Source: Acanthosepion lycidas (taxonomy: Eukaryota > Mollusca > Cephalopoda > Sepiida > Sepiidae). From it: DNA of 64,000 nt. Below are positions 19,925 to 31,753 of the stretch, piece by piece. The stretch covers positions 49,521,787 to 49,585,786 of the forward strand of contig OZ010599.1 of the NCBI GenBank assembly GCA_963932145.1, in the 5' to 3' direction. The notes beneath the pieces were generated by a model that worked only from the letters and a program-made list of their open reading frames with translations, was not told the DNA's origin and did not search any database. The translations under genes were made by a program, and so were the position numbers. How positions within the stretch are numbered: the first letter of the stretch is position 1; every line of letters starts with the position of its first letter.

Positions 19925-21216
19925 TGATCAACCGCGATAAGTCTGTTGGCTTACGGTTGGGTGCGTGGAAGGGAGTTTCTTTTCCCTTTCCTCTGGACGG
20001 ATAAGCCGATCAAGATACTCGGCGTCTGGTTCGGTCCTGATCTCCAGTTGGAAATGAATTGGTCGAAGGTACAAGGGAAGGCCGAGATCGCGGTTAATTT
20101 GTGGTCTCGGAGGAGACTTTGCCTGAAGGGAAGGGCGGAAGTATGTGTTTCACACATCTACCCGATTCTCCTGTACCGACTCTCTGTACTTCCACTCCCG
20201 TATGCCAGACTAATATTATTAGTACGGACCTTGTTCTCTTTCTTATGGAGAGACAAGGCCCCTATGGTATCTCGCGAGATCTGTTACCTTCATCCCTCTG
20301 AGGGCAACCTGGGTATGCCTAGCATTGGGATTCGTCAACATATGCTTCGTATCACCTTTCTAGACCGAATGTGTCGTGGATCGGATGAGGTGGGCGCCTT
20401 CTGGAAAGAAGACATCCGTAAACATTTTCCATCCCTGAGAAGTGTGCACTCGTGCGAGGAAGAGACCGGCCGTATACCCCGAGCCGAGTTCTCCTACCGC
20501 GAATGTCGTTGTGCTCTGAAGCTCCTCCTACGGGCGTCGGATGGCCTCTCCAACGCACAGGCGTTGTCTCGTACGGCATTGTATCAACTGTTAGTGGGGC
20601 CGTTGAAGATGATCTGATTGGCGAGCTCGGTCTTACGAAGCAGGAGGCTCGCTCGATATGGCCTTGGGCGCCTGGGTTGAAATGCCTCAATAATGATGAG
20701 GCATCACTCACCTGGCTGGTGATTCGTGGGGCCCTCTGGGTCGGCAAGAGACTTTGTTCGGCAGGCTTGGAGAAATATCCAAACTGTCGTCGCTGTGCGG
20801 GGGAAGTCGAGACCATTGGTCACGCCTTCTTTCAGTGCAGGACGGTAGTGCCGTTGTGCAGGTTTGTTGAAGACCTTATGGTTCGCATGCTGCAGGGAAA
20901 GTTTTTTGTCCTTGAAGCCAGTTCTGTTTGTAGCAATGTGGTGCCGCAGATGACGAAGGCTGAACACTATGTGTTCTGTTGCTTACTAGGAGTTATGAGA
21001 GTCGTGATTTGGACGACGCGTCAGAAGGAATTCTATGAAGGCGAGAAGTTCACTTCTTCCCAACTGATCTTGTTCTTTAAGCATCAGCTTAAAGTCAAGA
21101 TTAGGACGGAAAGGCGACAGCTCACCTCATCAGAATTTGGCAAAAGGTGGGTGAATCTTGCGCGTTTGTGCCGAGTAAAAGGGGCTGACCTTGAGTGGCA
21201 TTTTGATGCCGGTTAG
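19925..21216 (+). pseudogene. LINE ORF2 remnant: RT thumb and zinc knuckle (copy 4)
   Basis: The best-preserved ORF2 C-terminus of this family. NRDKSVGLRLGAWKGVS begins in one frame (19925), shifts near 19985, then IKILGVWFGPDLQLEMNWSK and HLYPSEGNLGMP-like sequence run in 19946-20617. Another shift near 20610 leads to NNDEASLTWLVIRGALWVGK, NCRRCAGEVETIGHAFFQC (CCHC zinc knuckle) and WTTRQKEFYEGEKFTSSQL, ending at 21216. Relative to the 4.2-5.8 kb copy it lacks the YADD region. It matches that copy over the shared length but has fewer stops, so it is probably the younger insertion. Not functional. Confidence 0.85.
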
Positions 21217-21935
21217 GCATCAGGATATTGTTTTCCTGGGTTCAACTTGGCTAGAGTAGGTTTTTGTTTTTGATTTTTTAGTTTTTCTTTTCTTTTTCTG
21301 TAAACTTAGCTACGGTGTGTTTGCTCATTGGCTCCCCTTTTTTTCTGTCCCCCGTTCTTTTCCTTTAGTTCAACTGCCCATCCCATCCCTCGTTAGGTCG
21401 TCAGTGTTTTCAGTTCTCTGGTGGATGCGGGACGCCTTCCGTTTCGAGGGTGTGTTTTTTTCCTATTTGTTGTGTCTGAATCAGTGCGGGTTTGTATGAG
21501 TGTTTGAAATGGATGAATGTTTTTCTATATTTTTTAAAGTCCCGTGTCGATTTCGTCCAGTTAATTGATTTTACTGTCACATTTAGGGTTTGTGGGGAGT
21601 TTTATTACTAACATGATTTTGTTTAGTAAATAATTTTAAGTCGTATTATTCATTGGGGTTCTTTTACTTGTTATATTTTACCCCCCCCCAGACTTTATTT
21701 GTACATATGTGGTTAATTAGGATTCTCATTGAGACAATGAGGTATTTTGGTGGATGTAGTAAGAAAGGTAATTATGAATGTGGTGTTTTGGTGGTAGGAT
21801 TATTGTTTTCTTTTTTGGGGTCAGTGGTTGTGTCTAGCTAAGTTTAAAATTAAGACAAATGATGACCATTCTTCTTCCCCAACCCCCTTTTTGGCCTTGT
21901 GTCACATTTGCTGTATATACAGTGATAAATATCGT
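21217..21935 (+). mobile_element. LINE 3' UTR (copy 4)
   Basis: Shares the block order of copies 1-3, including GGGAGTTTTATTACTAACAT, GTCTAGCTAAGTT, GACCATTCTTC and GGCCTTGTGTCACATTTG. It ends in a hairpin at 21911-21922 (CTGTA, TA, TACAG) and GATAAATA. The next sequence is unrelated to the ends of the other copies. Confidence 0.7.
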
Positions 21936-22054
21936 CGCTCAGCGGGTGGGTCAGTCAGTCGATGGTCAGTCTATTATATCAAGTTCCTAACGTTTTGAAC
22001 GTCGAACCTATTTTAGGACCGACTTAGTACAAATACAAGCCTCTACTGTGAAAT

Positions 22055-22850
22055 CACTCCATAACAATAAGATATGCAGATGGCATAGTGTTAATAAGAA
22101 GCAAAGGAAAGAAACTACAATAACTCTTACAGAAGATAATGAAATAAAGTAAGAAGAAAGAACTAAACATAAATTGCAAGAAGATAGAATGCATGATCGA
22201 TAGCAAAGGAAACATCCCAACGTGTAAATTACAAATTAGAGATACTAAAATCAAACAAGTACAACAATTTAAATATCTTGGAAATATTTTAACAGAAGAC
22301 GGAAAGCGGGATACTGAAATCCGGAAGCGCGTTGGAATGGCGAAAGATGCCTTCCAAAAATATGAAGAAACTGAAAAATTTCGTTTGAAACAAAGAAAAA
22401 GAGTACTGAACTGTTACGTAATATCAGTTTTCGTATATGGCAGCGAATGCTGGACAATCTTCTCGCAGATGAAGAAGAGAATTGAAGTAACAGAATTATG
22501 GTTCTACAGAAGGATGTTGAGAATACCATGAACCGAACATTTGAGCAACAACGAAGTTTTAGAGAACATGAAAAACAAAGGACACTTATACATAACAGCG
22601 AGAAAGAGTTGAAATATTTAGAGCACATAATGAGGAAATAGTGCTTGGAAAACGTGATATTCATAGGACAGAGGAGGCCAATAGGGACAGAGGAAAACAA
22701 CGCATAACCTACATGGCGAGCTTGAATAAATGGATGGCGGAACAAGGTTTAGGGGAGATAACAGATAAAATTTATTAAGAGCTACAAAGGACAAGAAATT
22801 GTGGAGATCCATGACCGCCAACGTCATGAACGGACATGGTAATATAAAAG
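22055..22850 (+). pseudogene. RTE-like LINE RT C-terminus
   Basis: Begins ITIRYADGIVLI, where YADG replaces the YADD catalytic box. It continues in 22193-22531 as KQVQQFKYLGNILTEDGKRD, KRVLNCYVISVFVYGSECW and VTELWFYRRMLRIP, the conserved C-terminal segment of many animal LINE proteins. Frame changes follow, and the end reads WRSMTANVMNGHGN at about 22800-22835, again typical of the family. It matches 61745-62500 closely. Fragment only; no endonuclease. Confidence 0.85.
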
Positions 22851-22859
22851 AATAATATA

Positions 22860-23070
22860 GCGTCACAGGATAACGTATTTGCAGCCTTGTAGGCACATTA
22901 GAGGGAACATTTTTCCAAATTCTATGTAACATTACAGAAACGTTATAGCAACTTCATTTTGTTGGCTGGGAGTAAAATAGCTGATTGAAATCTTACAGTA
23001 ACGTCGCCATAACGTTACATATCATCCAACCAAAATACAAGTTTGTAACGTTGCAAGAACGTTGCCTGTT
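22860..23070. other. AACGTT-rich block
   Basis: Four AACGTT hexamers and several TAACGT variants occur in ~200 bp, embedded in GAAACGTTATAG-, ATAACGTTACAT- and GTAACGTTGCAAGAACGTT-like contexts. The pattern suggests a decayed short-period repeat. Function unknown. Confidence 0.35.
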
Positions 23071-23980
23071 AGCTGAATACAAAAATTAAATTCGCCTAAT
23101 AGAATTTTTGTCAAACAATTTTCTCTAAAGTAAAAGCTATTTGTAGCTGCATTATTTGTATATATTTTATTCGTTGTATGATGATAAACAGATTTATTAT
23201 TGTAGGTGGGTGTCATTTTACCGTGTTCTGTCAAGAGTTGTTTGTATTATGTGCGATTTTTAATTAATATTCAGAGAATTTTATTTTATTATCCCGAGTA
23301 CCGACAATTTATGGAGGACTGGTGATCTAACATGTGACTCTGAAACGCTTTCTACGATTTATAGATGATGAATATTATTTTTAATATAGAAGGCGACAAA
23401 AACTTATATTTATATGCAAAATATTTTTTACGTACAAACAATTCCGGATTTAGATAAAGAATATATTTCCACTTCATGATTAGATAAAGATGGAAGATTG
23501 TTTTAAATAATTCAAATTAAGTCGAAGGATGATGATGGCCGTTTAAAGTTCTGCAATTTAAAGTCCTTTCGCAAATGAATATAGCATATTCTTTAATAGC
23601 ACAGTGATATATAAAATGTCAATGAAAAAAAAAAATTTGCTTCGTAATCAAATTCTGAAATGACAAGGATTTGTAGGAAAATAAAATTGCAATTTTACAG
23701 TTACTGTTATATATTTTAAAATTCTATTGTTAATAAGATGCCAGTAGCTACTTTAGAACCTTCTTAAATGTATATTAAGAAATTGAAATTAAACAGAAAG
23801 AAGTTTTTCTAACCTTCATTAAAATTTGTTTGTAAAGTTTTCAATGCATAGAATATTCAATGCAAACATTGTAGCCCTTGATTCATTTTTAATTCTTAAA
23901 TAAGTAAAGACGTCTCACCCGAACATTTAGTAACAATTAAACTAAGAAAAAACCGCAAGATTGCTTCCACACTAAGAAGG
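23071..23980. other. AT-rich, no gene recognised
   Basis: AT-rich intergenic sequence with only short chance frames. No repeat boundary seen. Confidence 0.45.
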
Positions 23981-25570
23981 ACATACAATCAACGGCGAAA
24001 TTATTTGTACACCTATCAATTTTGAATATTTTTATCCATTCCTCAGAATCTAATGCCTGTATGATGCCATGATTTTTATATGTTAATATGTACAAAAAGT
24101 GGAATATAAAACTCAAATTAAAGAACAATAGGGTAAATACAACAAATTTGACAGGCGAATTATGCAAAATAGGAAAAGACTAAATTATTTGTACAGTGTG
24201 AAAAATAGAAAAAAAATGAACATTTTTCACAATATTAATAGTCAATAGCATGGCCTCTCATCTCTGTAACTTGCTGCAATCTTTTTCTAAAGTTTTTCAT
24301 GAGATCTGAATAAGTCTTTTCTGGCATTTTCTTCCATTCTTCAATTATTACTCATTCTAATTCCTGAAGGTTTTTTAACCGACCATTTATTCGAACTTCC
24401 AATTTTTGCCATAAATTTTCAATAGGTAGAGCTTTAAACTTCTTTTTCTGAAGCCACGCAGTCACTGACTTAGGCGTATGTTTGGGATCATTATCTTGCT
24501 GGGAAGTAAATCACCGACCTAGATGAAGATTTTGCGCTGATAGTTGTAGATTTTTATCCAGAATTTTGATATAGTCTGCAGATTTCATTATTCCTCTTAT
24601 TGCAATTAATTGTCCAGTCCCCCTTGAGGTAAAACAATCCCAAAATATAATCCATCTGCCTCCATGTTTTAATGTTGCCACTGTGTTCTTTTGGAGGAAA
24701 ACCTCACCTTTCTTGCGCCAAATCCTCTGTACTTAATTATGTCCAAAAGCTCGAATTTTTGTGCCATCTCTCCATAGTACTTGTTCCTAACAGCAATTTT
24801 CTTTGTAGAATGTTTTGGCGAAACTGAACCGAGCAACAATGTGACATGGTTTGTGAAGTGGGATTGGCCGTAGTCCATTTCCATTTAAATAACATGAGTA
24901 CTTACCATGATACACATCGTATCCAAACTTTTGGCGATGTCTTTCGAAACAACTCTTTTGTTTATATTAACCTCGCGACACAGTTTTCGTGTAGTTCTCG
25001 GTGACAATTTAGGTTTTCTTCATGCCCATACAAATTCTCTGTCGTGCCAAACTGTTTAAAATTCTTTATAACGGACTCTATTGTAGATCTAGTGATAGCT
25101 AACCATTTTTAACTAGTGCTGTAACTATTTCCCGACTTGTGGAAGTTAATAATTCTCTGTCTCAAGTCAACGCTAAGCTCCTTTGTCTTCCACATTAAGT
25201 TGTTAATGTAAGAATAACAATGTTAATATTCTATGCACCACGTGATGTTCTTTGCTGGAATTATCACACATATTTTACTGAATAAATAGTCTAGAAGGCT
25301 TCACCGATAAAATAATTATGTAAATTGCTTATACTTACACGAATCAATCAATTTAAAACAATATTTTTTACTGTATGGATAATTTTGTTTTTTCCTATTT
25401 TGGATAATTCGCCTGTCAAATTTGTTGTATTTATTGTTCTGAAAATTGAGTTTTATATTTCTTTTTTTGTGCTTATTAACATATAAAGAACCTGGCATCA
25501 TATGGGCATTAGATTCTGAGAAATTGATAAAAATTGATGAGTGAACGAATAATTTCGTTGTTGACTGTAT
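23981..25570 (-). mobile_element. Tc1-like transposon with ~225 bp terminal inverted repeats
   Basis: The ends at about 23981-24208 and 25348-25570 are inverted copies sharing ACAATCAAC or ACAGTCAAC, CGAAATTATT, TCTCAGAATCTAATGCC, ATGATGCCA, TTTATATGTTAAT, AATATAAAACTCAA and CAAATTTGACAGGCGAATTA. Total length, about 1.6 kb, is normal for the family. A degenerate minus-strand transposase lies between the arms. Confidence 0.85.
24240..25200 (-). pseudogene. Tc1-like transposase remnant
   Basis: Minus-strand frames contain VLWRDGTKIRAFGHN (first catalytic Asp region, followed by a stop), GGRWIIFWDCFTSRGTGQL, and QDNDPKHTPKSVTAWLQKKK with the second catalytic Asp kept. The segment between that Asp and the final Glu is shortened: FKALPIENLW follows directly, giving about 24 intervening residues instead of the usual 34. 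That deletion removes the WP..SPDLN block. An N-terminal part near 25200-25000 is badly decayed. Inactive. Confidence 0.85.
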
Positions 25571-26163
25571 AATTTTTTTTCTTAATATGATTAAGGTCTA
25601 TATAAAACAAAGAATACTTTTCTGTGAGCCTAGGACTTTGTCTCATGGAAAAGTTTCAGGTGCAAAAAGATAGGGTCTTACTTTGTAATAATTACCAACA
25701 GGAATTGAGTATGCCGGAGATTCTTATCTATTTCCGGAAAAGTCATAATTAGATACTAGCGGACCCGATTTATCTACTGTATCACTAGCGAGAACAAACA
25801 GGAAACGGTAAGTCGTGGGTTTTTCCTGACATTAGGACTGCGAATCTATATCTATCTATATCTGATGAAGATATATTTCCATAGGAAAACGATGCCAAGG
25901 GCTTGTATGCTGTTGCTGAACGCAGATTTAGCCTCCATCCGGGATAAAAATAAAATAAAAATAAAAAACCTGTTTGGTTTGACTCCTGAAAGATGACTGT
26001 AGGACTGGCCACTTTTGTCCTTCTACGAAGTGACATAACTAAGCGGCCGTCACATGAATCCATCTCAACTCAACTTCAAACGTACAGACTTAGTTGGAAG
26101 CATAGCCTGTGACTGTACTGCCCAATCAAATTCCAGAAACTACTTATTTAATCTTGGATCCTA

Positions 26164-26194
<31 letters not shown>

Positions 26195-26340
26195 AACTGA
26201 ATTTTTAGTTTTAGCGGTTTTGATACTATTTATGTGTGGGCGTTTCTTACTTATTTGTGTCTCATCTATTGGTTGTAAAATACAGGTTTTTATATCCTAT
26301 ACCAGTACCGCAGGTTAAAATTGGAACCGTTCACAATCAA
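25571..26340. other. Unclassified, possible repeat with hammerhead-like box
   Basis: Minus strand 25785-26063 is open for 92 codons but shows no domain. The plus strand contains CTGATGAAG (25862-25870) and GGAAAACGATG (25884-25894) close together, a spacing sometimes seen in hammerhead-type retroelement motifs. The intervening TTTCC..GGAAA pairs with the GAAA itself, so this is weak. A 20 bp T-run lies at 26175-26194. Confidence 0.25.
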
Positions 26341-27740
26341 TGAACTTCGAAAAGATTTTTGTCGATCAGCAACTATGTTTGGTTGGCTGTATCATCTGCA
26401 TGCCTGAGAACCGACGTGCTTTCTTCGGTGAATGCGAGTCAAGTTAGGCTTATTAATGTGAAAACCAAGAATTCGGAATAAAATTGTGGACTGTAGAATA
26501 CACATAAGAAATGTTTGTAACACTGCATGATCCATTGTATCCCCGACTATAATTTGTGAATACAATAATATTCATGTTATTACACGTAGAAAGAAGATGA
26601 TACATTCTGACCTAGCGAGTATATTCTAGCCTAGCCTATTTTATATTCAGGTATTTTAACTCATATTAAACAGCCTAGCATAAAATAAACCCCGGTATAC
26701 TCTGTGATTTGACACTGGCTCCTCAGCGATTAATCAGAAAATTCGCTGATTTGATATTTCTTTATCTAATGTTCCTTGTGATATTTACAGAAATACCTGG
26801 AAAACTAGCCATCGATAGAACAGATTTTGATGCTACTGTATTTGTATAAAAGTGAATATCATTAATATAAAGAGGAAATAACCATCTGTTTGTCAATGAA
26901 TTAAAAATGTTCTTCATTCATACGATCAATACCATATTCTTATGAAAAAGCTAAATTATTGAATTTTGTAGCAAGTATAACGATTTTCAAACAAACATTA
27001 ATTATTTGTATTATTTAATTCACTTAAAAAAGGCGTGTATCTCAAATGTCATTACGTTGACTTATATATATGAATATGTATATATATATATATGTATATG
27101 TACTTATATATATGAATATCTACTTGTGCGTTGTAAAATTCAGTTTTATTTCTATTAGACTTGTTGCCTTCAAGAACAAAGTTTACTCCTGTCTTTCTTT
27201 TTATAAAAGATTATAATTCCTATATATATATATTAATATCTAAAGAAATTATGTATTTATTTTATTTAACAAAACATGTATCTGTGTGTTGCTTCATGAT
27301 TTACCATATTATAAAAAATTATTAGTTAGTAGTATAAAATAATTAAAAACAATTAAAACATGTAAGTAAATAGATGTTAAATAGTTTATTTTATACATTT
27401 ACTTTTGGCAGAAATGTAGAAAGCCATAATGCTTATTAAAAATTATTTCATTTGTGCATAAGATATTTTTTAATTTAGAATTGGCTCTAAGTGGACCGAC
27501 AGAAATAAATGTCATTATGAACTGTTAGGGATTCATTTTTCAATTTCGGAAAAAAATATTACCTCGTATTTTTTTTTTTTTTTTTTTTTTTCAATGAAAA
27601 ATGTTGCTTATGCCCTTAAATTTAAACTTGAAGTTCGTTTGATCCACCCCCGAAAATATTTAAGATGAGTCAGCGGATGAACGGCGGAAGGTAGTTAGAC
27701 ACCAAAAGGGATTAGACGTTATATGCAACAGAAATGGACA
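26341..27740. other. AT-rich, no gene recognised
   Basis: AT-rich intergenic DNA with (TA)n-rich patches at 27064-27120 and 27220-27232 containing the duplicated word CTTATATATATGAATAT. Nothing else recognised. Confidence 0.45.
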
Positions 27741-29790
27741 TCAGATCCAAGGCTGGTCTGGGAAAGTTTCCAGGTTTCCATGTGTTAAAGTTGGAAGCAG
27801 AGCAAAGTGCAGAAAGGTTTCGGCATTCTTAAAAACTACACCGAAGAAAGACATTTCACAATAACGTAAAACTTCCCGGAGACCCCTAAGGTAAAAAGAA
27901 AAAGCAAAATCCAGTGAACCATATGGAGGCCAAGCAGAAAGAAAACCGAACGACTTTGCAAAAAGATTATTAAAAGACCCAGTGAGCCACAAAAAAAAAA
28001 ATAAAAAAAATATAAATAAATAAAAAAACTGCATGACATTACAAAAATATCGTTAAAATCTCCCCGAGACTCTTGAGGAAATAGCACGGAAATTGTTTTC
28101 GTTCATCTATTAGGTGGAAGCACCTTTTTTCTAAGAGTAATTTCTTTTTTTCAACAGTTTTTATATCACCTTCTCAAAGATTTTTTATTCCACGAAAGGA
28201 AATATTTGTGCAAGCCTTTTGTAAAATTTGTATTTTGTTATAATGTTTTATATCCGTATAATAAATGTTAGTGCCGTTCAAATTTCACGAGAAAATTTCG
28301 CGTCTTGTTTGTTACTGAATGCACCTTTTTTATATTTGGGATAAGGGAGTGAACGCTCTCTCTTCTCCCATTCCTTGCAGAAATTTTTTTATTTTGCACA
28401 AAAAATTAGTTATTGTAAATTAAGTTCTTTTAATATATGTATACAGTAAACACAACAATTACATGCGTGTGCAATTTTCTAAAACTATTGTTTACAACAA
28501 AGAATTATTTGTTGCGATGTCCTATTTAAGGATATGAATTATAACCTATCCTTGGTTTACAAATGTGTATACACTGCCATCAAGTATAATACAGAAAATC
28601 TATCCATATAGGTTGGAATTGAGGGTAGTTTGTTGCAACAAAACACCTCAAAAGAAATTAATACATGAACACAATGTTGTCTGTACATTACCTGACGTAT
28701 AATTTATGTATTTACTTATAAAAGTCGTGTATATATTTGTATGCAATTACATTTAGATAAGGTATTCTCGTATATGCTTAGTATACCAATATTAGACTAC
28801 AAGACCATTAGGGATTGTTCTCTTTCCGATAGTGGCTGTTTCCCTTTCGCCCATCATTGTAAACAAGCGAGATGTCATCTATCTACATAAAAAAATGGGT
28901 AATTGGAGCTCAATTCTGCCACGAATTCTGAGGTTAAAAGGCCCCCAACTCTACACACTCAATTCTACGCTCAATATCTGTGTTATATGTGTTATCTTCT
29001 GGGCGATATCACTTTTCCCTTTTCAGGTTTAACTAACTTGAATATTGAATTTTAAAAAGTATAGTTCATTAATATATATAATATGTCCTTCATTACTGTT
29101 CTTTTAATCGAGTATTTTTTATTTATTTTCATATCAAAAATAGTTCTGTTTAGGAATATAGTCTTATATAGTGCAGAAAAGTGTTTGAAATTTGCATTTT
29201 ACTTGGTATCTATTTGTAAAACTTTCCTTAACTATAACAAGCCTACCAGCACGCCCGATCAATTAATTTCTTCTGTCTTTACAGTCGTATTCTTTGAACA
29301 AATATTTGAACGTCCGCAACCCCTTTAACGTCATAAATAGTGAACATTAATCTCCTAGAAAAATTACCAGGTTATTTTCTAAGGTAAACAATTATCAGTT
29401 TCTAGCATCCATAATTAGCTGATTTTTCACAGAATTTACAGCGTGGAAAATACACCAAAATGAACTTTTCTGAGTAAGTAAAACAAGTAAAAAAAAAAAA
29501 AAGCAAACAATATTTCATACACAAACGAACCCCACCACCCTGAAAGAAAATATAAAAATGCTACTTTTTTAATTTATTTATTTTTAAAAAGTCTTAACTT
29601 ACACAACTAAGCTAATGACTAATTTGCAGACACTGCTTAAAATATCTTCTATTAAATGATTATCCTCTTGTTTTAATTTAAATTAAAAAACCATTCACAG
29701 TTAACCGTTCTATTTTTTTTATTCTTGATATTAATTTCCACTGGACTTCAAACGCAAACTTTTTTTTTGTTTGTTTTTTGGCGTGTGTTT
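27741..29790. other. AT-rich, no gene recognised
   Basis: The minus-strand frames at 27741-28087 are Phe/Leu-rich, cross an A-run, and overlap each other; I do not accept them. A 70 bp segment at 28880-28950 (AATTGGAGCTCAATTCTGCC) reappears inverted at 43080-43130, so at least one short dispersed repeat is present. Confidence 0.4.
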
Positions 29791-29804
29791 ATTATTATAT
29801 CTGT

Positions 29805-30600
29805 GAAAATCTTTCTGTTACTGATTGCCGAGGAAGAAGATTTTCTAAAATCTCAGGCCAATTTAGATTTGTAGTAAATGTAACAAACAAATCTGGTTTG
29901 CCAAAATGTCTGACATAAGTCAATCTATCTTGAAATCTTTCATGTATGTACTTTGGTCCACCTGTGAATGATGAAGGGAGAATAACTATGTGTCCTGCAT
30001 TGACACCATTGTCATCATTCTGAATTGCATCCTTTAGGTGGATGTATTCCTCCGTTCATAGTTTCTTTTGATACATTTTGATAAAAAGTAACCTTTCTGA
30101 TACAATTTTTGCATACATATCCATCAAGAACTGGTTGAATAGTTGCTTGAATCTGAAGAGATAATTATAACTGTTACTCTTTATCATAATTCTGTATGTA
30201 TAGAATTCCATGGATGGTATTTTTTAGTTTGTGGTTAATCCAGAGTTCAAATGTCTTTGCCTTAGGAGAAAATGGTATTCATTTGTTCCTTGCCAAAAGA
30301 TGAGTGGACATTGTAAGGCATCATAACCTCTTTGAGTTTCTGTGACTTTTTGAAGACTTCCATCTTGTCTCTGGAGAACGATATCCGTTTTGTCACATTC
30401 TTGGCCAATCATTAGGATACCTCATTGGTACATTGTGTATTGAACCTCTTCTAGTGCTCATCAGATGATGATTTGTCAGCTCTAATCAAAATTCTGAAAT
30501 CTTCAGGTCCGGCTCTTTCCATAACTAATTTGAACTCCCTAACATAAACATTGTGCTCACACAACAACTCTTGAAGAGTCAATATGTATTGTTGCTAGGA
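29805..30600 (-). pseudogene. Helitron Rep N-terminal region, inverted relative to helicase
   Basis: Minus-strand translation from about 30600 leftward gives LQELLCEHNVYVREFK, then DIVLQRQDGSLQKVTETQRG and DALQCPLIFWQGTNEYHFLL (30412-30224). Further left come GHIVILPSSFTGGPKYIHER and VRHFGKPDLFVTFTTNLNWP. These are conserved blocks of the Helitron-like N-terminal (Rep) domain in correct order. The following part of Rep and the helicase are on the plus strand from 30660 onward, so this block has been inverted. Intact Rep nicks DNA through an HUH/tyrosine site for rolling-circle transposition. Confidence 0.8.
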
Positions 30601-30664
30601 TTTTAAAACTGAATTTCATCAATAAAGAAAAATATATGGACCTGTAAAATGTTACATGTATTCA

Positions 30665-31400
30665 ATTGAGTGGCAAAAGAGGTGACTGCCACATGTTCAT
30701 TTACTTTTTATGGCTAAGGGAGAAGATCAATCCAAATCAAATAGATTCTTTCATTAGTGCAAAACTGCCAAGTCATAATGAAGATCCAGGGTTTTTTGAA
30801 ATAGTAAAAAGACACATGATTCATGGACCATGTGGTGATTTGAATTTCAATTGCCCCTGCATGGTCGACAACAGATGTACAAAAAGATTTCCAAGAAAAT
30901 TTGTCAGTCACACAAAAATGGGTACAGATGGTTACCCAAGTTAAAGAAGAAGAAAAACTGAAGATGAAGGATTTAGCTTCAACCCTGAAAGAAATGGACA
31001 AAATATACTTTTAGACAACAAATGGGTTGTTCCCTATAGTCCACTTCTGTACAAAGCATTCAATGCTCACATTAATGTGGAATTTTGTAACAGTTTTAAG
31101 TTCATAAAGTATGTGTGTAAGTACATAAATATGGGGAGTGACAACCACAATAAAGTAGAAAAAATTCAGTCAGGAAAATACATTTCTAGCAATGAGGCTA
31201 CCTGGAGAATTTTTTCATTTAACATTCACAACAGACATCCATCAGTTCAGCACTTGAGTGTTCATCTTGAAAATGGATAGTGGGTGTATTTTACTGAAGA
31301 CAATGTTCATGAATTGATTGAAAGTCTAAAAAACACTACCCTAATGACATTCTTTAACCTATGCAATGTAGCAAGGAGAATCTCATCCAACTGAACCTGC
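30665..31400 (+). pseudogene. Helitron Rep C-terminal region
   Basis: The plus frame at 30666-30944 reads IDSFISAKLPSHNEDPGFFE and HMIHGPCGDLNFNCPCMVD, the cysteine-rich part of the Rep domain. After a stop it continues with WVVPYSPLLYKAFNAHINVE and FIKYVCKYINMGSDNHNK (31077-31280), which holds the tyrosine motif, then a helix ending HLSVHLENG. A TAG at about 31278 and later frame changes break it. It links inverted Rep N-terminal sequence to the left with helicase sequence to the right; a composite repeat is inserted at about 31500-31740. Confidence 0.8.
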
Positions 31401-31514
31401 TATTAAATGTAGTGTAGTCGAGTTTATACAGTACATCCAAATAAATTCTGAATGTCTCTTTCTTCAATTTCTTCTTCGTAATGTCAGGAGGCCAACATCA
31501 TTTCAAAATTTGAA

Positions 31515-31745
31515 AACAACCATCCTCAACTTTGTTGCCATATTTATCACAACGTTTCGACCGTTGTACGCTCCGGCTTTCTTCAGGTGGTTGGAATGTC
31601 GAACTGAAGCCTTCATTTCGTTCAAGGACACATGACACAGTGGGTAAAGGCGTTAGTTAGATCCAGTGACAGGACCCAAAGTGTGAGAGTTCAATACCTG
31701 GTTAAGATGGTGGAGAACTTGCACTGTGTGAAATAGAAGATAAGG
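31515..31745. repeat. Composite repeat: hammerhead-like core (minus) and tRNA-like segment (plus)
   Basis: Minus strand at 31590-31540 reads ACCTGAAGAAAGCCGGAGCG then GGTCGAAACGTTGTGAT. This matches the unit at 36090-36140. Immediately right, the plus strand reads TGACACAGTGGGTAAAGG (A-box-like) and GAGAGTTCAATACCTGG (B-box-like), matching 35905-35975. Both parts recur in the same relative arrangement at 35.5-36.0 kb. It interrupts the Helitron between Rep and helicase. Confidence 0.6.
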
Positions 31746-31753
31746 TACTAAAT

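Noticed and set aside
20352-20816. 154-codon minus-strand frame
   Set aside because: Antisense shadow of the LINE ORF2 C-terminus.
22269-22745. 158-codon minus-strand frame
   Set aside because: Antisense of the RTE-like RT C-terminus.
25862-25894. Hammerhead ribozyme at CTGATGAAG...GGAAAACG
   Set aside because: The intervening bases pair with the GAAA strand, leaving no proper stem II.
27741-28087. Two overlapping minus-strand frames
   Set aside because: Phe-rich, cross an A-run, no conserved motif.
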